The notes beneath the pieces are model-generated. The model made no database searches and was not told the DNA's origin. It saw only the letters and a list, made by a program, of their open reading frames with translations. The position numbers were made by a program, and so were the translations under genes. 64,000 nucleotides of DNA from Ophioderma brevispina (Eukaryota; Echinodermata; Ophiuroidea; Amphilepidida; Ophiodermatidae): contig JAMKCH010002854.1 in the NCBI GenBank assembly GCA_023653785.1, positions 1-64,000 on the forward strand, written 5' to 3'. Positions 1 to 12,649 of this stretch are shown here, in pieces. Position 1 is the first letter of the stretch. Every line of letters begins with the position of its first letter.

Positions 1-2342
1 GACGCGGCCCACGAATTGTCATAAATACCAAGTTTCATGTTGATAGGTGATACATTTTGGTCACGAGAGCGCATCACAATTTCCTCAAAATAGCCACCAT
101 TGGTGGCCATAAACCGGATCCCTAATTTTGCATAATTTATGCAAAAAAGTGTCAGATTGCACATAATTCCATATAAACTTTAATATTATGTATGAAAAGA
201 CATGAAAAATGTTTAAATTAAGAATTTAATTTGATTATGATCTTTCCACCTGCATATAGCCCACACTACGGCTGTCTTCAGACCAAAGTTCTACCCCACG
301 ACCCTAGTCAATTGCAGATTCAATCTGGATAGATTAATGAATTATTTGTGTTGGCACCAACATGTTGCATGTAGGGTGAAAAATTTCTCTGCATCAATCC
401 ACATCAGTAATAGTGATGTTCACTTTGAAGCTATTATACTAAGTTCATCAGCAGGTTCATCACCAAATAGACAAGTGTGATGTACACGCGGCGCACGCCT
501 GTGGCACGAGGCGTGAGTGTAAAACAGTTACTTTTACGTGCAGATAAACAAAAGCTTAATAATTTTTGTATATTAGATGATGAACAAAGTATATACATTA
601 CATCAATAATGCCACTCTAATGTAGGTGAGCTGTTAGGTCAGGATGTTCACTTCCTGTAATGCTGATGAAATTCCATCAACCTGCATTCAATCTAGAATC
701 AATGAGAATTTCAAACATGCAGTTTCCCAGGTTTAACAATTTTGATCTGCATAATTTTTTTTTCTAGCATATTTACTTGTTCATGGAAGATCAACCCACT
801 CGGATTTATTTACCATGTGGGGGAAAACAACTTTGGTGTGAAGGCACCCTAAAAGCACTTACCTACCTCGCCAGAGCCCCATATAACGTGTAAAACATAA
901 CTAAATCGTACAGAGCTCTTTACCTCCATATCAGACAAAGAATCTGGCTGCTTATTTCACATTTTTAGTGAGAAAAATGTTACTTGCAGACTGTTACTTA
1001 AGCATCCAAACTGAGCAGTCAGACACCAAATTACTGTGGTCTAGCAGTAATGACCTGTATTTATGAAGAACCCTGGGGCACTCTCATTTTGAAGGGGACA
1101 TGTATGTAGTAAGGCTGTTAAGGCCCCCATCTTCAGCATCGCTGTTACCCATTGACCCCATATATTTTTTGCAAATATCACCCAAAGACCCCATATTTTT
1201 TTTAAACTTTACAATTGTCACCCAAAGACCCCTATTTTGTGGTAGCTTCAGCAATGCTACTTGCATCAGATGGCAAAGCAAGTGATTGTGCTATTCTGGC
1301 AGATTAATAGCTTGGTTGAGATTTGCCAGTTGATCCTCAATCACTGGTGACCTGATAGATGTTTTTAGTCCTCGGATGAAACATTCTATCATCTGCTGGC
1401 CGTTAATATTCAATTGTCCACACATTCTCTCTATATCTTTGGCATAGTTTTACTCAGATTCATTGGGGTCTTGTTTTCTCTCTGTTAGCTGGGTTTTCAA
1501 AGCCCTAGCGAGGCCATCATGTTGTGACTACTTGTCTTCAAAAGCTGCCTGTAATAGTGCCCAGGGTCTGTTTGGTTGCTGCTGGCAATTGTCTGTACCA
1601 TGTGTACGGAGCATCACCCAAGTAAAGTCCAACATTCTGTAGTATTTGAACTGGAGTCCATCCCTTTGAGTTCAAATATATCGCATATCGTTCAAGCCAC
1701 ACCGCTGGTGCTACATTTCTGTAACCTGTTAATTTGTTTACCGGTGCTGTTACTTTATCAGCTCCCATTTGTGCTCTTAGTCGTGCTCTTAGTCATACGA
1801 ATTTCGATTCTCCACCAATTATGACTCTTTGGGTTACTGGTAGAAAGACACAATGTTTAAGTAGAGGGGTACAGTGGGATCGACCCTAGGGACATAATTA
1901 GTAAAATGCTAAGAAGCTAAAACAGATTCATACAGAAATGAGTGGTGAACCCCACAGCAAAATCACATGGAGGAGTCTGGCCCAAACACCACAGAAACAG
2001 AGATGGGCACTTCACGAATGAATTAGCTCAGCATGACAATTAGCTTTCACTTACAATCATGTATTATATAAGAATAGAGCAAAAAAGACTAAACCAAATG
2101 CTGTACAAAAGTAAGTATTGAGTTCCAGATCTAAGAGTTCCATAGATAGCAGCGTTGTGACCACCATTGCACAGGATATGATGAATAGTCTGGTAATGTT
2201 ACTGGCATGCTTCATAACAGCCGACATGATGAGACCATTGAAAGCCTGTATCAGGAAAATAAAAAAGAGGAAAAAATGTCATTAATGAGCGGTGTTGTAA
2301 CCAAATCACCATAGAAAATGAACATGTTTACAATTGTATTTT
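1..2342. other. Anonymous AT-rich DNA
   Basis: No supported gene or RNA is seen. Reading frames are short (under 85 codons) and have the composition of chance frames in AT-rich DNA. Around 1,150-1,230 a short motif (cacccaaagacccc) occurs twice about 50 bases apart, which explains the overlapping short frames there. Confidence 0.6.
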
Positions 2343-2884
2343 AGCCAAGTTCTACATTACAGCAATAATAGCACATTTTTTTGAAGAGCACCCCCAATTT
2401 TTCAAAAATTTTGAGATTTTTACACGGTTGCATTGGTAACTGGCTAGTAAACTATTCCTGTGAATGGTTGAGCTTGAAAATGTCTATATGTCACAAACAA
2501 CAAACAAAGGAATTTTGTAATTAGAATAATTAATATCGGAGATCTCCGATAATAATTCAACGGCTGCTGGAAATGGCCTTCCAATATGAAATACCCGGGA
2601 AATAGCACCATGCACGCATCTATGTTCATCCATTAGTTGTTTTATTTTCTTGAGGTGGCACTATTTCATCATGGATGGACATAACTTAGCATTTCCAGCT
2701 CTGCCATTAAGTACAATCTGGGATCCCAATTCTAATTACAAAATCGCTTATTTTATTATAAATACGCATTTTTAAGCATTCTCGTTCGCAGGTGTGGTTT
2801 CCTAAACAATTACCAACATAACTGTGCAAAAATATCAAATTTTGAAAATTGGGGGCACTCTTCAAAAAATGTGCTGTTATGGCT
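2343..2884. mobile_element. Inverted-repeat MITE (TTAA type, family D)
   Basis: The two ends are inverted copies. Near 2,370 the sequence reads agcacatttttttgaagagc, and its complement lies near 2,845-2,875 within the right end; both arms continue into a C-rich then T-rich stretch. The right end abuts TTAA at 2,885-2,888; the left flank is a degraded TTTT. No coding frame is present, so this is a non-autonomous DNA element. A diverged copy in the same orientation lies near 32.46-32.99 kb. Confidence 0.75.
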
Positions 2885-2888
2885 TTAA

Positions 2889-3232
2889 AGGTGCAATGAG
2901 AGATTTCAAATCATCTATATTTTCTTTGATATGTAGTGATTTTATATAAGTTAGACACTCAATAGATTCCCTACTTTTTATTTGGCTACAGAAATAACTT
3001 AAAACAAAATGTGATTTGTATATGCTTATATTTCAATAGAAAACATAGGCTGAATTCCCTATTTGCTCCTAAAGGAAATTAAAATTTCACAATTTTTGTA
3101 CCAAAGAAACATTTCTCAGCTTAATCCTTTCAGATGGGGGATATTTTTGATTGAAAGCATTAGACCAGTGCATAAATCAGAATTTTCAAATTTTTTAGGG
3201 ACACCTGTTATTTGAAATCTCTTGTTGCACCT
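2889..3232. mobile_element. 344-bp TTAA MITE (family B)
   Basis: The terminal inverted repeats are about 23 bp, starting aggtgcaatgagagatttc on the left and mirrored on the right (ttgaaatctcttgttgcacct). TTAA flanks both sides (2,885-2,888 and 3,233-3,236), as expected of piggyBac- or Kolobok-type insertion. A second copy in opposite internal orientation lies at 45,833-46,184, also between TTAA sites. There is no coding capacity. It abuts the preceding MITE. Confidence 0.85.
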
Positions 3233-3391
3233 TTAAGTTGAGTCATGCCATATTGATGCACTTTCTACAGACCCACTATCAATAACTCCAGGTCAAGTCA
3301 CTAAATTCAGACCCAGAGGCTATGAAGGTGCACTTACAGCACTTTCACCTCCCTGTTGTCACATCATGTTCTGCTTGTGCTAAAGAATTAA

Positions 3392-3915
3392 AGCGGCACT
3401 GGCACATTTTCACAAAATATGAAATTTCTTCAATTTGCTCTCAAATGATAGTCTAGGCCATTGGAAGAACAGAGATATATTTTACACATAAAAATAACAT
3501 ACCCAAAAACAGATTGGGACATTGATATGAGGATAAAGACATCCAGGTAATTTGTAGGCCAACTTTTTAAGTTTTCCATAACTTTAATCAACAAATGTGT
3601 ATATTACATGAATATTTTTGACTCGTACTCACTGATATTAAAACCACAAAGGTTATAGACCGATCAAACAGTGTGCATAGCGTGGGAAACATGCATACGG
3701 CGTGCGTGTTCTTGTGTTAAAACGAAATTTTCGTCGTCTGCTGAATTTAACGTCGCCGGCGACGTTAAATTATAAAATCATTCTGTGTACCCAAAAGGAC
3801 GCTGATTTTGTTCTTAAATCACGGGTTGAGGGCTTGTATTAAAAGCCTTACACCATGGAAAAATATTGATTTTGAAAAATCGTGAGGGGCACTATTTTCA
3901 AAATGTGCCAGGTCC
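3392..3915. mobile_element. 524-bp TTAA MITE (family A), copy 1
   Basis: The ends are inverted copies: left agcggcactggcacatttt, right aaaatgtgccaggtcc. TTAA lies on each side (3,388-3,391 and 3,916-3,919). The interior holds a palindrome at about 3,748-3,772 centred on gtcgccggcgac. A diverged sister copy starts about 680 bases downstream at 4,597. No transposase is encoded. Confidence 0.85.
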
Positions 3916-4596
3916 TTAAGGGAAAACCTAAAACTGACTAAATATGAAACTGAAATCAGTGCAAGACCTTTGATTCAGTGGTTCGTCATTCCAGTTTTGA
4001 GGGTCCAAGTCTAGATCCATTGCACTTTTGGGTGTTCAAGGGTCTGCTTGACCTAAAATACTCCTCCTCAATTTGCAAAACCAGACTAGAGGCATGAAGT
4101 TGGTTTATTTTAGTGAATGCAACGGGGTATATTAAACAACTCCCACAAATGTCAAGTTTTCCCATGTGCATATGCCAGGGGTCAGGTTCAAATCAGAGTA
4201 ATAGATGACTTGAATACCAACACTTGAATCAGTATGTCATGAAATCTTTTAACCTTTCTTTTTTTAAGTGAAAGATTTTTAGTGCTTTTGTGCAAAATAA
4301 ATTGAACTAAAATGGACGTTGTTGAAGTAAATGACTGCAAAAGTGTGCCAAATACCTGGTTATTATGATTATAACTGTTCCACATATTGTATCCTTGGAA
4401 TATTCCTCCATCATCATCTAGTCCCTTATTTCTTCACTGGCATTACATGATTGGATAACAAATAGGCCATTAAGTTTCAGAGGTACCCCATAGGAATGAA
4501 AGCAAAAGTTTTGTGAATGATAATGGTGTCTGAAAAAAGAACAGTCCAATATTTCAGTAATTATATTGTGCTTGTTGGACAAAATATTTACGTTAA

Positions 4597-5117
4597 AGCG
4601 GACTGGCACATTTTCACAAATATGAAATTTCTTAAATTTTATCCCAAATGATAGTCTGGGCTATTGGAAGAATAGGATATTTTTCATATAAAAATAACAT
4701 ACTCAAAAAAACAGATTAAAAACAGACATTAATTAAGAGGCTAAAGACATCGGAATTGGTAGGCCAACTTTAATTTGCCGTAACTTTAATCAACAAATAT
4801 GTCTATTACAAAGAATATCATAACTCGTACCCATTTGATTTTAAAACCAACAAAGGTCAAGACGGTCAACCAGGGTTCATGCCACAGGGAATAGGCTCCG
4901 GAAGGTTTGTTTTCTTATGTAACGCCATTTCCGTTGTCTGCGAAAAATGTCGCCGACGACATTAATTATAAAAATCGTTCTGTTTACCCATAAAGGGCGC
5001 TTGCTTTTGTCTTAAACATTTCAGGTGAGGGCTCTAATGTATATAAATGCTTTACTACCATGCCAAAAATATCAATTGGAAAAATGTGAGGGGCACTATT
5101 TCAATGTGCCAGTGTCT
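4597..5117. mobile_element. TTAA MITE (family A), copy 2
   Basis: This follows the 3,392-3,915 element over its whole length, with many small deletions and substitutions. The left end starts agcggactggcacatttt after TTAA (4,593-4,596). The right end (aatgtgccagtgtc) no longer has a clean TTAA, so this is the more eroded copy or its right flank has changed. Confidence 0.8.
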
Positions 5118-7735
5118 ATTTTAGAGTATTATTCTATATTGCTGTTAGATTGGCTCCTCCCTATTGTAACTAGAGGCCAATGCAAACGGTTCCCTCAGGG
5201 ACCATAATGTTAGCATTTTAGACTGGAAGATTGCATCCTTTGGACAGTTTGAGTTAACAAAATGACGTGACAGGAGATACGCACACTCATGTAAGTGCAA
5301 ACAAGCTACACAAAGGTGGTGGTGCATTCTTCGACCAATTCACAATGCAAACAAGGTGCGAAGTTCCTCCTGGCTCACACGGTCCACGCTCGTGTGTGTT
5401 CGATTCTGCCCTGAGTAGGTGACATGAGTGTGTTATGCAGTGATCACAAACATTTAAAATCATGGTTGTTGATTTCAAAGTGCGGAATGGCCTGAACACC
5501 TAAAAGGTTGATGAGCACACACACAACACCTATGTTGAACGTTTGACATCACTGATCGAGGGGGACCGAGGAAGATAATGGACTATAGTTATTATTCCTT
5601 ATATCTCCATTATTAAGTTTGGCAATGTATGAGTACTGTGGGCTATTGAAAACCTATGACACCTTAAGACTAAGTGACTCCAATGCAGATAAAAAAAGCC
5701 AGCACATCTGCACAATTTTTGTCTGGACTCCTTCCATGATAAAGAAATTAATCAGTCTTATCCTGACTTCTCCCAATTCAATGGAGAACAGAAACCGTGG
5801 AATTCAAAATAGGTCCTGATATCGCAGCCTTTACTTGTCATACAAATACCGTTTTCCCGAACGCATGTGTTACTTGCAGTTCGAGGTTTGTGAATGTGGA
5901 CAAAGGTACTGAGCGTCACCCAAGGTCACATGAGTCACCCAAAAATTGTGGGACACCATCTCAAGACCATTGCATCCAAGGTGGATATCCCAAGCACTTT
6001 GATCATCTTACCATTTTTGGGGCATGATTCTAGATGACCTTTTACCCAGTTCTTGAAAGGGGTATCTGTGCGGAAAACTCACCCAAGGAACTTCTGATTT
6101 GATTTATTTGGACAATGTCATGGATAACCAAGAAAGCCTCTACAGGAAAGCTTATTTACATGGGTCCATTTTTACCAGGACAAGAATTTGGGACAGGCAG
6201 GGATAATCACCCTACTCTTTTCGACGCTGACTGTGATGTGCATGCACTGGTATGACTCTCTATACATGGGAACAGGATATAACATCCCTTCCGAAAGACG
6301 GGGTATTATCATGGTTCATTTGCTCAAGTTCAACCTGAAATCCATGGGGAGAGTGAATTCCAATTTCAATTCAATAGCTTTATGTACAGGATAATCCAGA
6401 ATTTAGTACCCGATTAAATCCATGCAAGTGGTCCCGCCGGGAGTTGTATGGGGACTTTAGCACTTTAGCACCAAGCTAATACCCTAACAGGGGGCAGGTG
6501 CTGACCATTACAGGCAAGTGTCATGAAATGTGTGAATGTATGTGGAAAGAGTGGGCAATTGTGTTTGGGTTATCATTTTCACCACAGATCGATAAACAAA
6601 CAGATATACAAACTTACCAAAGCAATCCCTATGTAGCAGCGGTTGATTTAAGGAAAAGGGCCATGCCAGCAGCTTAATGTGGGGCCCTTTAGCATCAGAA
6701 AGCCAGCAACGCAATATACACTCAGGTGCGACTAAGGTGGGTGTCTGAGGGGTGCCCTGAGAGCAAATGTTTAAGGTGGGCCCTTGTCAGCAGCTGCAAA
6801 CACTGCTGACTCTTAAAATCTGCCACTGCTAGGTGCCCTCATGCAGACGCGACTACAAAAATTAGCGGAAGATTAGAGAATATAAGATCAGAGGGAGAAT
6901 TCCAAGAATAAGAGAGTTATTGTTTGTCTACTTTATAAGGCTCTTGAGAATATATTCGTGAATAGCCTGCCAGTTCCAGACAATAAACAGTTTACCGTCA
7001 TCATTATTGCCCCTGGGGAGGGTTACCATACACTGCATATTCCTCATAACCATTTAGTAATTGTTAGACTTCCATAGCTTGGAATGTAAAAAAGTAAAAT
7101 ACAGTGTAATTTTTTCTCAAGTGGTACTAACATTTAAAGGCCTATCAGGATAGCCAAATCATGAAAAATCTAAAAAACTCATCAAATCAAACTACCTTTT
7201 TACAACAAGATGGGCATCCTAATGTACACGACAAGAGGTAGACAGAAACGAAGAAGAAAGCGACCTTTTAATTTAAGATAAAAAATGGTTATTTAAATAT
7301 TGATTATATTTGACACCTTCTCACTATGAGTTACAATTGCTCATCTACAAGGACACAGTTCAGGAGGTTGTACTTGTACAACATTGACATTGAAACTGAC
7401 CTTGAGTGATTGGGTATCATATATCATACCCAAAAAACCAGGGGGGTATTTCTAAATACACTGGTGAATGGAGGGTACTGAAACTGTGCCAAGGGAAATG
7501 AGACCTAATTCGTGTCTGTCTGGATGGACACTTACTACAATAGCAAGGCGAATGGAGATTAAATCTTTTCAGCACTGTTGTTTATTCCATTTTGTCAATT
7601 TTCACTTGAAATTTAAAAAAAAAATGCCTCATGAAGCTGCTATTGCAATTTTCAAATTATTTCACACGTTGCTGTTCACAATATTGCTTTAAAATATAGC
7701 TATATAAATGTGAAATATAAAATAGTTGAAATGTG
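5118..7735. other. Anonymous intergenic DNA
   Basis: No gene, RNA or repeat family is recognised. Short frames of 60-76 codons in all phases lack any domain signal and overlap one another. Confidence 0.5.
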
Positions 7736-8165
7736 GGAGGGCATGGTCTAGTGGTTAGGGGCTTGCCTGTGTGCAAATTTAACACAAATGCCCAGGTTCA
7801 TTCAAGGTGGGGTCACTTGATTGGATTATTCGGGTAACTCATTTGGTATACCAGCCATTGATTAAATTACAGAATATTGTCTCCTCCCTGGTCACTTGGA
7901 ATGGGGAAAAGAATCCATTGAAAGCATCCCGTCCTTAAGAGGGGAACGTTAAAGCCGTCGGTCATGTGTACAGAGTCACAACTGTACATGTAATCACAGC
8001 CAGTGTCAAATAAGCGTAGGGTGAAAACCCTGGATTGTCCCACATCAGCCCCAAGCTTTAAAAGCGGGCCCATGTTAGGAGGTCCGTATCATGGATTAAA
8101 TGCGGCACCCGGATCGGCTTACTCAGTTGAAATAAATCCGACCACCACCACAAGCCATTACCCAA
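7736..8165 (+). repeat. tRNA-derived SINE (decayed)
   Basis: The head resembles the internal RNA polymerase III promoter of tRNA genes: an A box-like tggtctagtgg at 7,744-7,754 and a B box-like ggttcattca at 7,795-7,804. The body contains gggaacgttaaagccgtcgg near 7,940, which resembles the body motif of many invertebrate tRNA-SINEs, and ends in a CCA-repeat tail near 8,140-8,155. The head cannot form a complete tRNA cloverleaf, so this is a SINE and not a tRNA gene. The exact 3' end is uncertain. Confidence 0.7.
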
Positions 8166-9342
8166 TGATTTGTGGAGATGTAAGAAGTTGTTGAAAAACC
8201 CAAAATAAATGAAAAATGCACAGTTTGTGTTGAATGAGTGAGCAGGCTCATTGCTGACAACTTGCACCTTACAGTGCAATGGGAAATCAACAGATGGGAA
8301 TACCCCAATATATAGAAATACAATAGCACAGAAATGGTTTGTAATAATCTGAATCTTTTACGTCATTACGACTGATCTACCCCTCCTACTTTGCTCCCCT
8401 GCAAACCAAGCTCATTGTTATGAATTAGAAAATAAAGGCATGGGTTGGTACATTCTTCGTTATTCAATCCTTGAGGTAGGGAATATGTTTTGTCTGATGT
8501 CATTTGGTGGAAGAATTTGATGCTAAGGTGATTGGACCAATGTAAATTTTTGGGAAGAATTGGGATTGGAAAAAAATGTGGGGGGATTTCTGGAATATTT
8601 GACACTCCTGGAATAAAGATATGTTTTTACCCAGGTTGGTAATATAAACACAGGCGTAGCATTATTTGAAGCAGGCCAGCGAGGCTGCAGGCCATGTTGT
8701 TTACGCACAAAAATATAATATATCGCCCGTGTTAGTATTACACAAGAGATACACAACAGGTGGATAAAAAACAATACCTTTATTTCATTCTTTAGTATGT
8801 ATAAAAGGCAACATTTAACCCCCAATGTATCATCATATTTATGGGTCTAAAAGTCACAAAAGGATGCGACACACATGCAACATAAACTCGGACTTGGGGT
8901 ATGAAGTAACACGCAGTAACAACACAGGCGAAATAAACTAAAAATAACTCAATTACGCAGGTACGCACAGGCCGTTTTGTATCTATTGTCCCAATAAAAC
9001 CTGCAATTGCAAGGCATTAACAAGGTTTAAAATTAGCCAAATTTCACCTACCTGTTACTTGCTCCAGCCACTACAGCAAACAGATAGAAAACCACTGGAT
9101 GGTCTGGTAACTTTTCTCTTAATGATGAGTCTATATAGCACTGCTGTTGATACTATCTTAAGATTACTTAGCATCTGCAAGGAGAAAGGGAGAGATATTT
9201 GGAGGAAGATTCAGGTATAACCTTCTTGAAAGGTGCTCAATAATTGAGGAAAAATCAAACATCAAAAAAGCTCAGTGCCAAAAACTGCTTATCAAAAATC
9301 ATTGTGCGATAGAGTAATTATCAAAATGGGCACTATATGTTG
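8166..9342. other. Anonymous intergenic DNA
   Basis: No supported feature. The longest frame (about 100 codons, minus strand, 8.5-8.8 kb) has no recognisable domain and lacks flanking splice or promoter evidence. Confidence 0.5.
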
Positions 9343-9674
9343 CAGGGCCGTGCCCAGGGGGGTGCGGGGGGGTGACAAAGGTCGCTTTATATGTTGAAGG
9401 TCCACTGTGGTATGTTGATGAGTTTTCGCTTGTCTAAAATGCTTGTTTAAGGGTTGTGGTAATCTGAATAACTATAGCGTCAATGCACCGGTCAAGACTA
9501 TATGTGTTAACGCCGATGTCTCATTCTTCCCTCAACCCCCACCCCCCTTTAAACGCGCTCAGTTTTGGAGGCGACACAAAAAAAAAAAATTGGGCCAAAT
9601 GTTTATCGAAAAAAAAGGTCCACTTCTGGCAAAAATCTGCACCCCCCAAATAAAATTCCTGGCTACGGGCTGCT
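9343..9674. mobile_element. CAGGG-ended MITE (hAT-like)
   Basis: The left end starts cagggccgtgcccaggg and the right end is its imperfect complement (cctggctacgggctg). The ends also share an inner G-rich/C-rich portion (ggggggtgc). This resembles the cagggccgtagccagg termini common in small hAT-like elements of invertebrates. A clean 8-bp target duplication is not visible. The interior is non-coding. Confidence 0.6.
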
Positions 9675-10670
9675 TGATGTAAATATTATAAGCATTCGAG
9701 CTCCAGTGATTGTAATCGGTTGACATCGCTACAATGCTGACATCTTACCCATGCTATGCACTGTTTGTAGCATGAGCAAAATGACGCGTTTCGAATGATG
9801 ATATCGACCAAGGAAATCATTGGGACTCTGAAAGCACCATAAGTGTTATTAGCAACAAAGTGTTATTATGCGGCTAGCCTAAGGCCTTGTATTTGGGTGA
9901 TTTCTTTAACTCCAATGCACTTCTGGTTGCTTCAAAATGCTACTTGTTCCAAACGGCTATGCACCATTCAGCCACAAATGTGTCATAAGAACCACCGATC
10001 CAAGCTCCAATAAAGGTATACACAGTTTGTGGAGGTGATCATATATGGTCATTTGGCAAAATAGACGAAAGCCGCCTTTATCCCTTCAAATAAGTCATGA
10101 TGGTCAACAACCTCTGCACATGGATTTCCATCTATGGCAGTGCCTATGGGGTTACACAGATTTTGGATGGATTGGGCCGTCAGCACATGGTCATTTTCAT
10201 AAAAAAATGTCAAAAATTGCCACCAAAAAACATTTTGCAAAGCATTCGGGATTGAATTGTCAGCTAGCTTCCATCTGTAATCTGCTTCTGCTAGCTAGTG
10301 TCTGCTAAGGAGTATATCTGTGCGAAGTGAAGTATGGTCTATGGTTTCTTACCTAGTCTGATTTTATGGATCCTGATGGGACTCGCGTATTTTTTGCCAC
10401 ATACGCTATAGTATTTCACAAGTTCGGGGGATTTTGGAGGAGACACAAAAAGATTTAAAGGGCGCCATGGGCTATTAGATGCGCTGTGCTCCGTCAACGA
10501 CTGTAAGGATAGTCCGTGATGCCATTTCGGGGACTCCTATCATCAAAAACAATATTTGTGTATCAGTTTCATCGATTTAGCGCATACTTGTTTAAATTTG
10601 CCTTTTAATTCACATCCACATTAAACAAATCTTCCTTGACATGCCAATCCATCAATTCTTATTCTTAAAC
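9675..10670. other. Anonymous intergenic DNA
   Basis: No recognised gene or repeat. Overlapping frames at 10,045-10,308 on both strands are typical of chance. Confidence 0.45.
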
Positions 10671-10677
10671 AGCATGG

Positions 10678-10985
10678 AAAATTTCAATGGGTGATGCCTG
10701 GGTTCAAATTCGACAATTGAACCCAGGTAGGGTAGACACGCTGCGTTTTGACGTTATTTGGGGAGTTAGGTTGAAGCGCTTGCGTTATACAGCGTTTTGC
10801 TTTTTCCAAAAAAATATGTTAAACATGGGGAAAAAAATGCTCATATTTTAATTTAGAATATTTCTATAATTTCAAGAAAATGTAAGCAATTTCATTGGCT
10901 GATGCCGGGCTCAATTGACAATTGAACCCAGGGTATACACACTGCATTTTGATGTTATTGGTGAGTTTGAAGCGTCGCATCATAC
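10678..10985. repeat. Local duplication with palindromic core
   Basis: A block of about 100 bases at 10,678-10,780 recurs about 207 bases downstream at 10,888-10,976 with moderate divergence. Each copy carries an inverted core, of the form gggttcaa...ttgaaccc, followed by a shared gttttgacgttatt or gcattttgatgttatt segment. It is probably part of an unrecognised repeat. Confidence 0.6.
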
Positions 10986-11486
10986 CGCGTTGGCTACGTC
11001 GCGGCGCTGGCCAACGGTGTGTATAGTTGTGTATGTTCGTGCGTTCAAAGGTTGTTCGATTGTGTCACTGGGTGTATTTAACGATAAAGTATGGCGAAAT
11101 TGTGTTTTAAAATGAACTTAAATTAAAAAGCTATAAAGGACAGGAGTTTTTTTAGATACAAATTTCTCTCTAAATTTTCACTAGATCGGTTTGTATAGAC
11201 CACCCACCGAAACGTTGCGAAGGTTTATTAGACAAAACAGGTGCAAAAGAAAACCGCAAACCTTGTTTGAACTTGATGCTATAGTAATCGTTCCACTAGA
11301 AACCATGCTTTGAACTTTCTGTCATTGCCGACAAAACTACGAAAATCATACTCTGATTACAATAAAGCTCGTATGTGCTTATCACTTCAGGTGTGACTAA
11401 TAATTGGTAAGCATTCCCAAATGTAAAAAAAACTGGGGTTTGAGAAAAAATGGGGTGCTTCTTCATGGAAATCTCCTCATGTCTCT

Positions 11487-11625
11487 TAAGAATGAGAATA
11501 AAGGTATGATTTTGGGAACCAGACCTCTACGACAAAATTGAAACGACGACACCATTATTTTTGCGATGGAAGAAAAAAAAACGGGGAGGGCCGGAGTCCA
11601 AGTTCTTCCACTTAGGTGGGTCCAT
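11487..11625 (+). repeat. Fragment of foldback MITE (56.9-kb family)
   Basis: The arm agaataaaggtatgattttg with its inner part is shared with the element at 56,931-57,118, and the internal agttcttccac is also shared. The second arm is missing here. A separate right-arm fragment of the same family is at 17,055-17,134. Confidence 0.6.
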
Positions 11626-12109
11626 AGATGCTCAGAGCTGATTTAAATTGGATGGGAAAAACATTTTTGTCAAGATGGTATGAAAAAACAAAATGAAATG
11701 AAAACCAATGGTGTGTTTTTTCTAACAATGCATGATCATGATGGTTTTTAGCTGTCAGATTTGTAAAAAATCACCAAAATACAGTATTTTTTCATATTTT
11801 TACATTGAATTTTTATTTCCAAACCCCTAATCCTATTCCAGTTTCTTGCAGATATGAAAGCGGTGTACTTTTAATGAGTCCCGCTGCGGGGGGTATTTGT
11901 AAAAAATGTTCATAATCAGAAATGGGATTTTTTCCCAAAAAATCTGTTAAAATCATGGTTTTGGGGAAAAAATGCCCATATTGTAAATTATGAAATTCTA
12001 TAATCTGCAAAAGACAATAAAAATAGATTTGTAGGGTTTTCAAATTAAAATTTCAAAGGTTAAAAAATTGAAAATGCGGGATTTGTGATTGTTACATATC
12101 TGACAAGCT
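11626..12109. other. Anonymous AT-rich DNA left of the L2 element
   Basis: AT-rich with homopolymers. A stretch near 11,955-12,010 resembles 10,801-10,880 (ggggaaaaaatgc and flanks), hinting at another old repeat. Nothing coding is supported. Confidence 0.4.
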
Positions 12110-12265
12110 AAAGATTCAAGATTCGTTTTATTTAGAATAACATATATATATAACAAAAGTATGGAACAAGTACATATATAAAGAGTACAAGAGATAGGAT
12201 TAGTAAACATGAAACTTGTTTATTAGGAAATAGAGCGCGATATGATATGCTTAGAAAAAAAAACC

Positions 12266-12306
12266 AGCAATGGACAACCCCGTGGGGCTTATAAGTATTG
12301 CTGGCC
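12266..12306 (-). other. Stem-loop in L2-like 3' UTR
   Basis: ccagcaat and attgctgg flank a loop of about 25 bases containing ccccgtgggg, itself a hairpin. It lies about 150 bases before the 3' terminal repeat. Structured 3' UTR ends are the part recognised by the RT in related retrotransposons, so a recognition role is plausible. Confidence 0.6.
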
Positions 12307-12384
12307 CTATGAAACATACAAGAAAGAAAAATGATATAAATAGTACATAATAAACACAAAGGTTTGATAATTAATATTTAATTT

Positions 12385-12490
12385 CAAAAAAAAAAAAATG
12401 TACTATGTGTGTGTGTGTGTGGGTGTGTTGTGGTGGATGTGTGTGTGGGTGTGTAGGAGTGTGTGTGTGCTGTAACAAAAAAAAAATTAA
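12385..12490. repeat. Poly-A and TG-rich microsatellite
   Basis: A 12-base A run at 12,386-12,397 is followed by TG-rich repeats (12,405-12,470) with GGTG interruptions, then another A run. It lies in the 3' UTR of the minus-strand L2-like element and expands a simple repeat there. The apparent frames in both directions (CVCVCVW or THTHPHT) are products of the repeat. Confidence 0.9.
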
Positions 12491-12649
12491 TAAACTAATA
12501 TCTGAGACAAAAAAACAAACCATTTTTAGGAAGAACAGGATACCGGAAAAGAAGGCGGAACGATGGACAAAATGTCTTGGGTGGTATTTTACACTGTAGT
12601 ATAAGGGGGGGGGGTAGAGATAGAAATGATGGTTAGAGAAAAAAGTGAA

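Noticed and set aside
7736..7810. Functional tRNA gene
   Set aside because: A and B boxes exist but no cloverleaf stems can be formed; it is a SINE head. The same applies at 26.2 kb.
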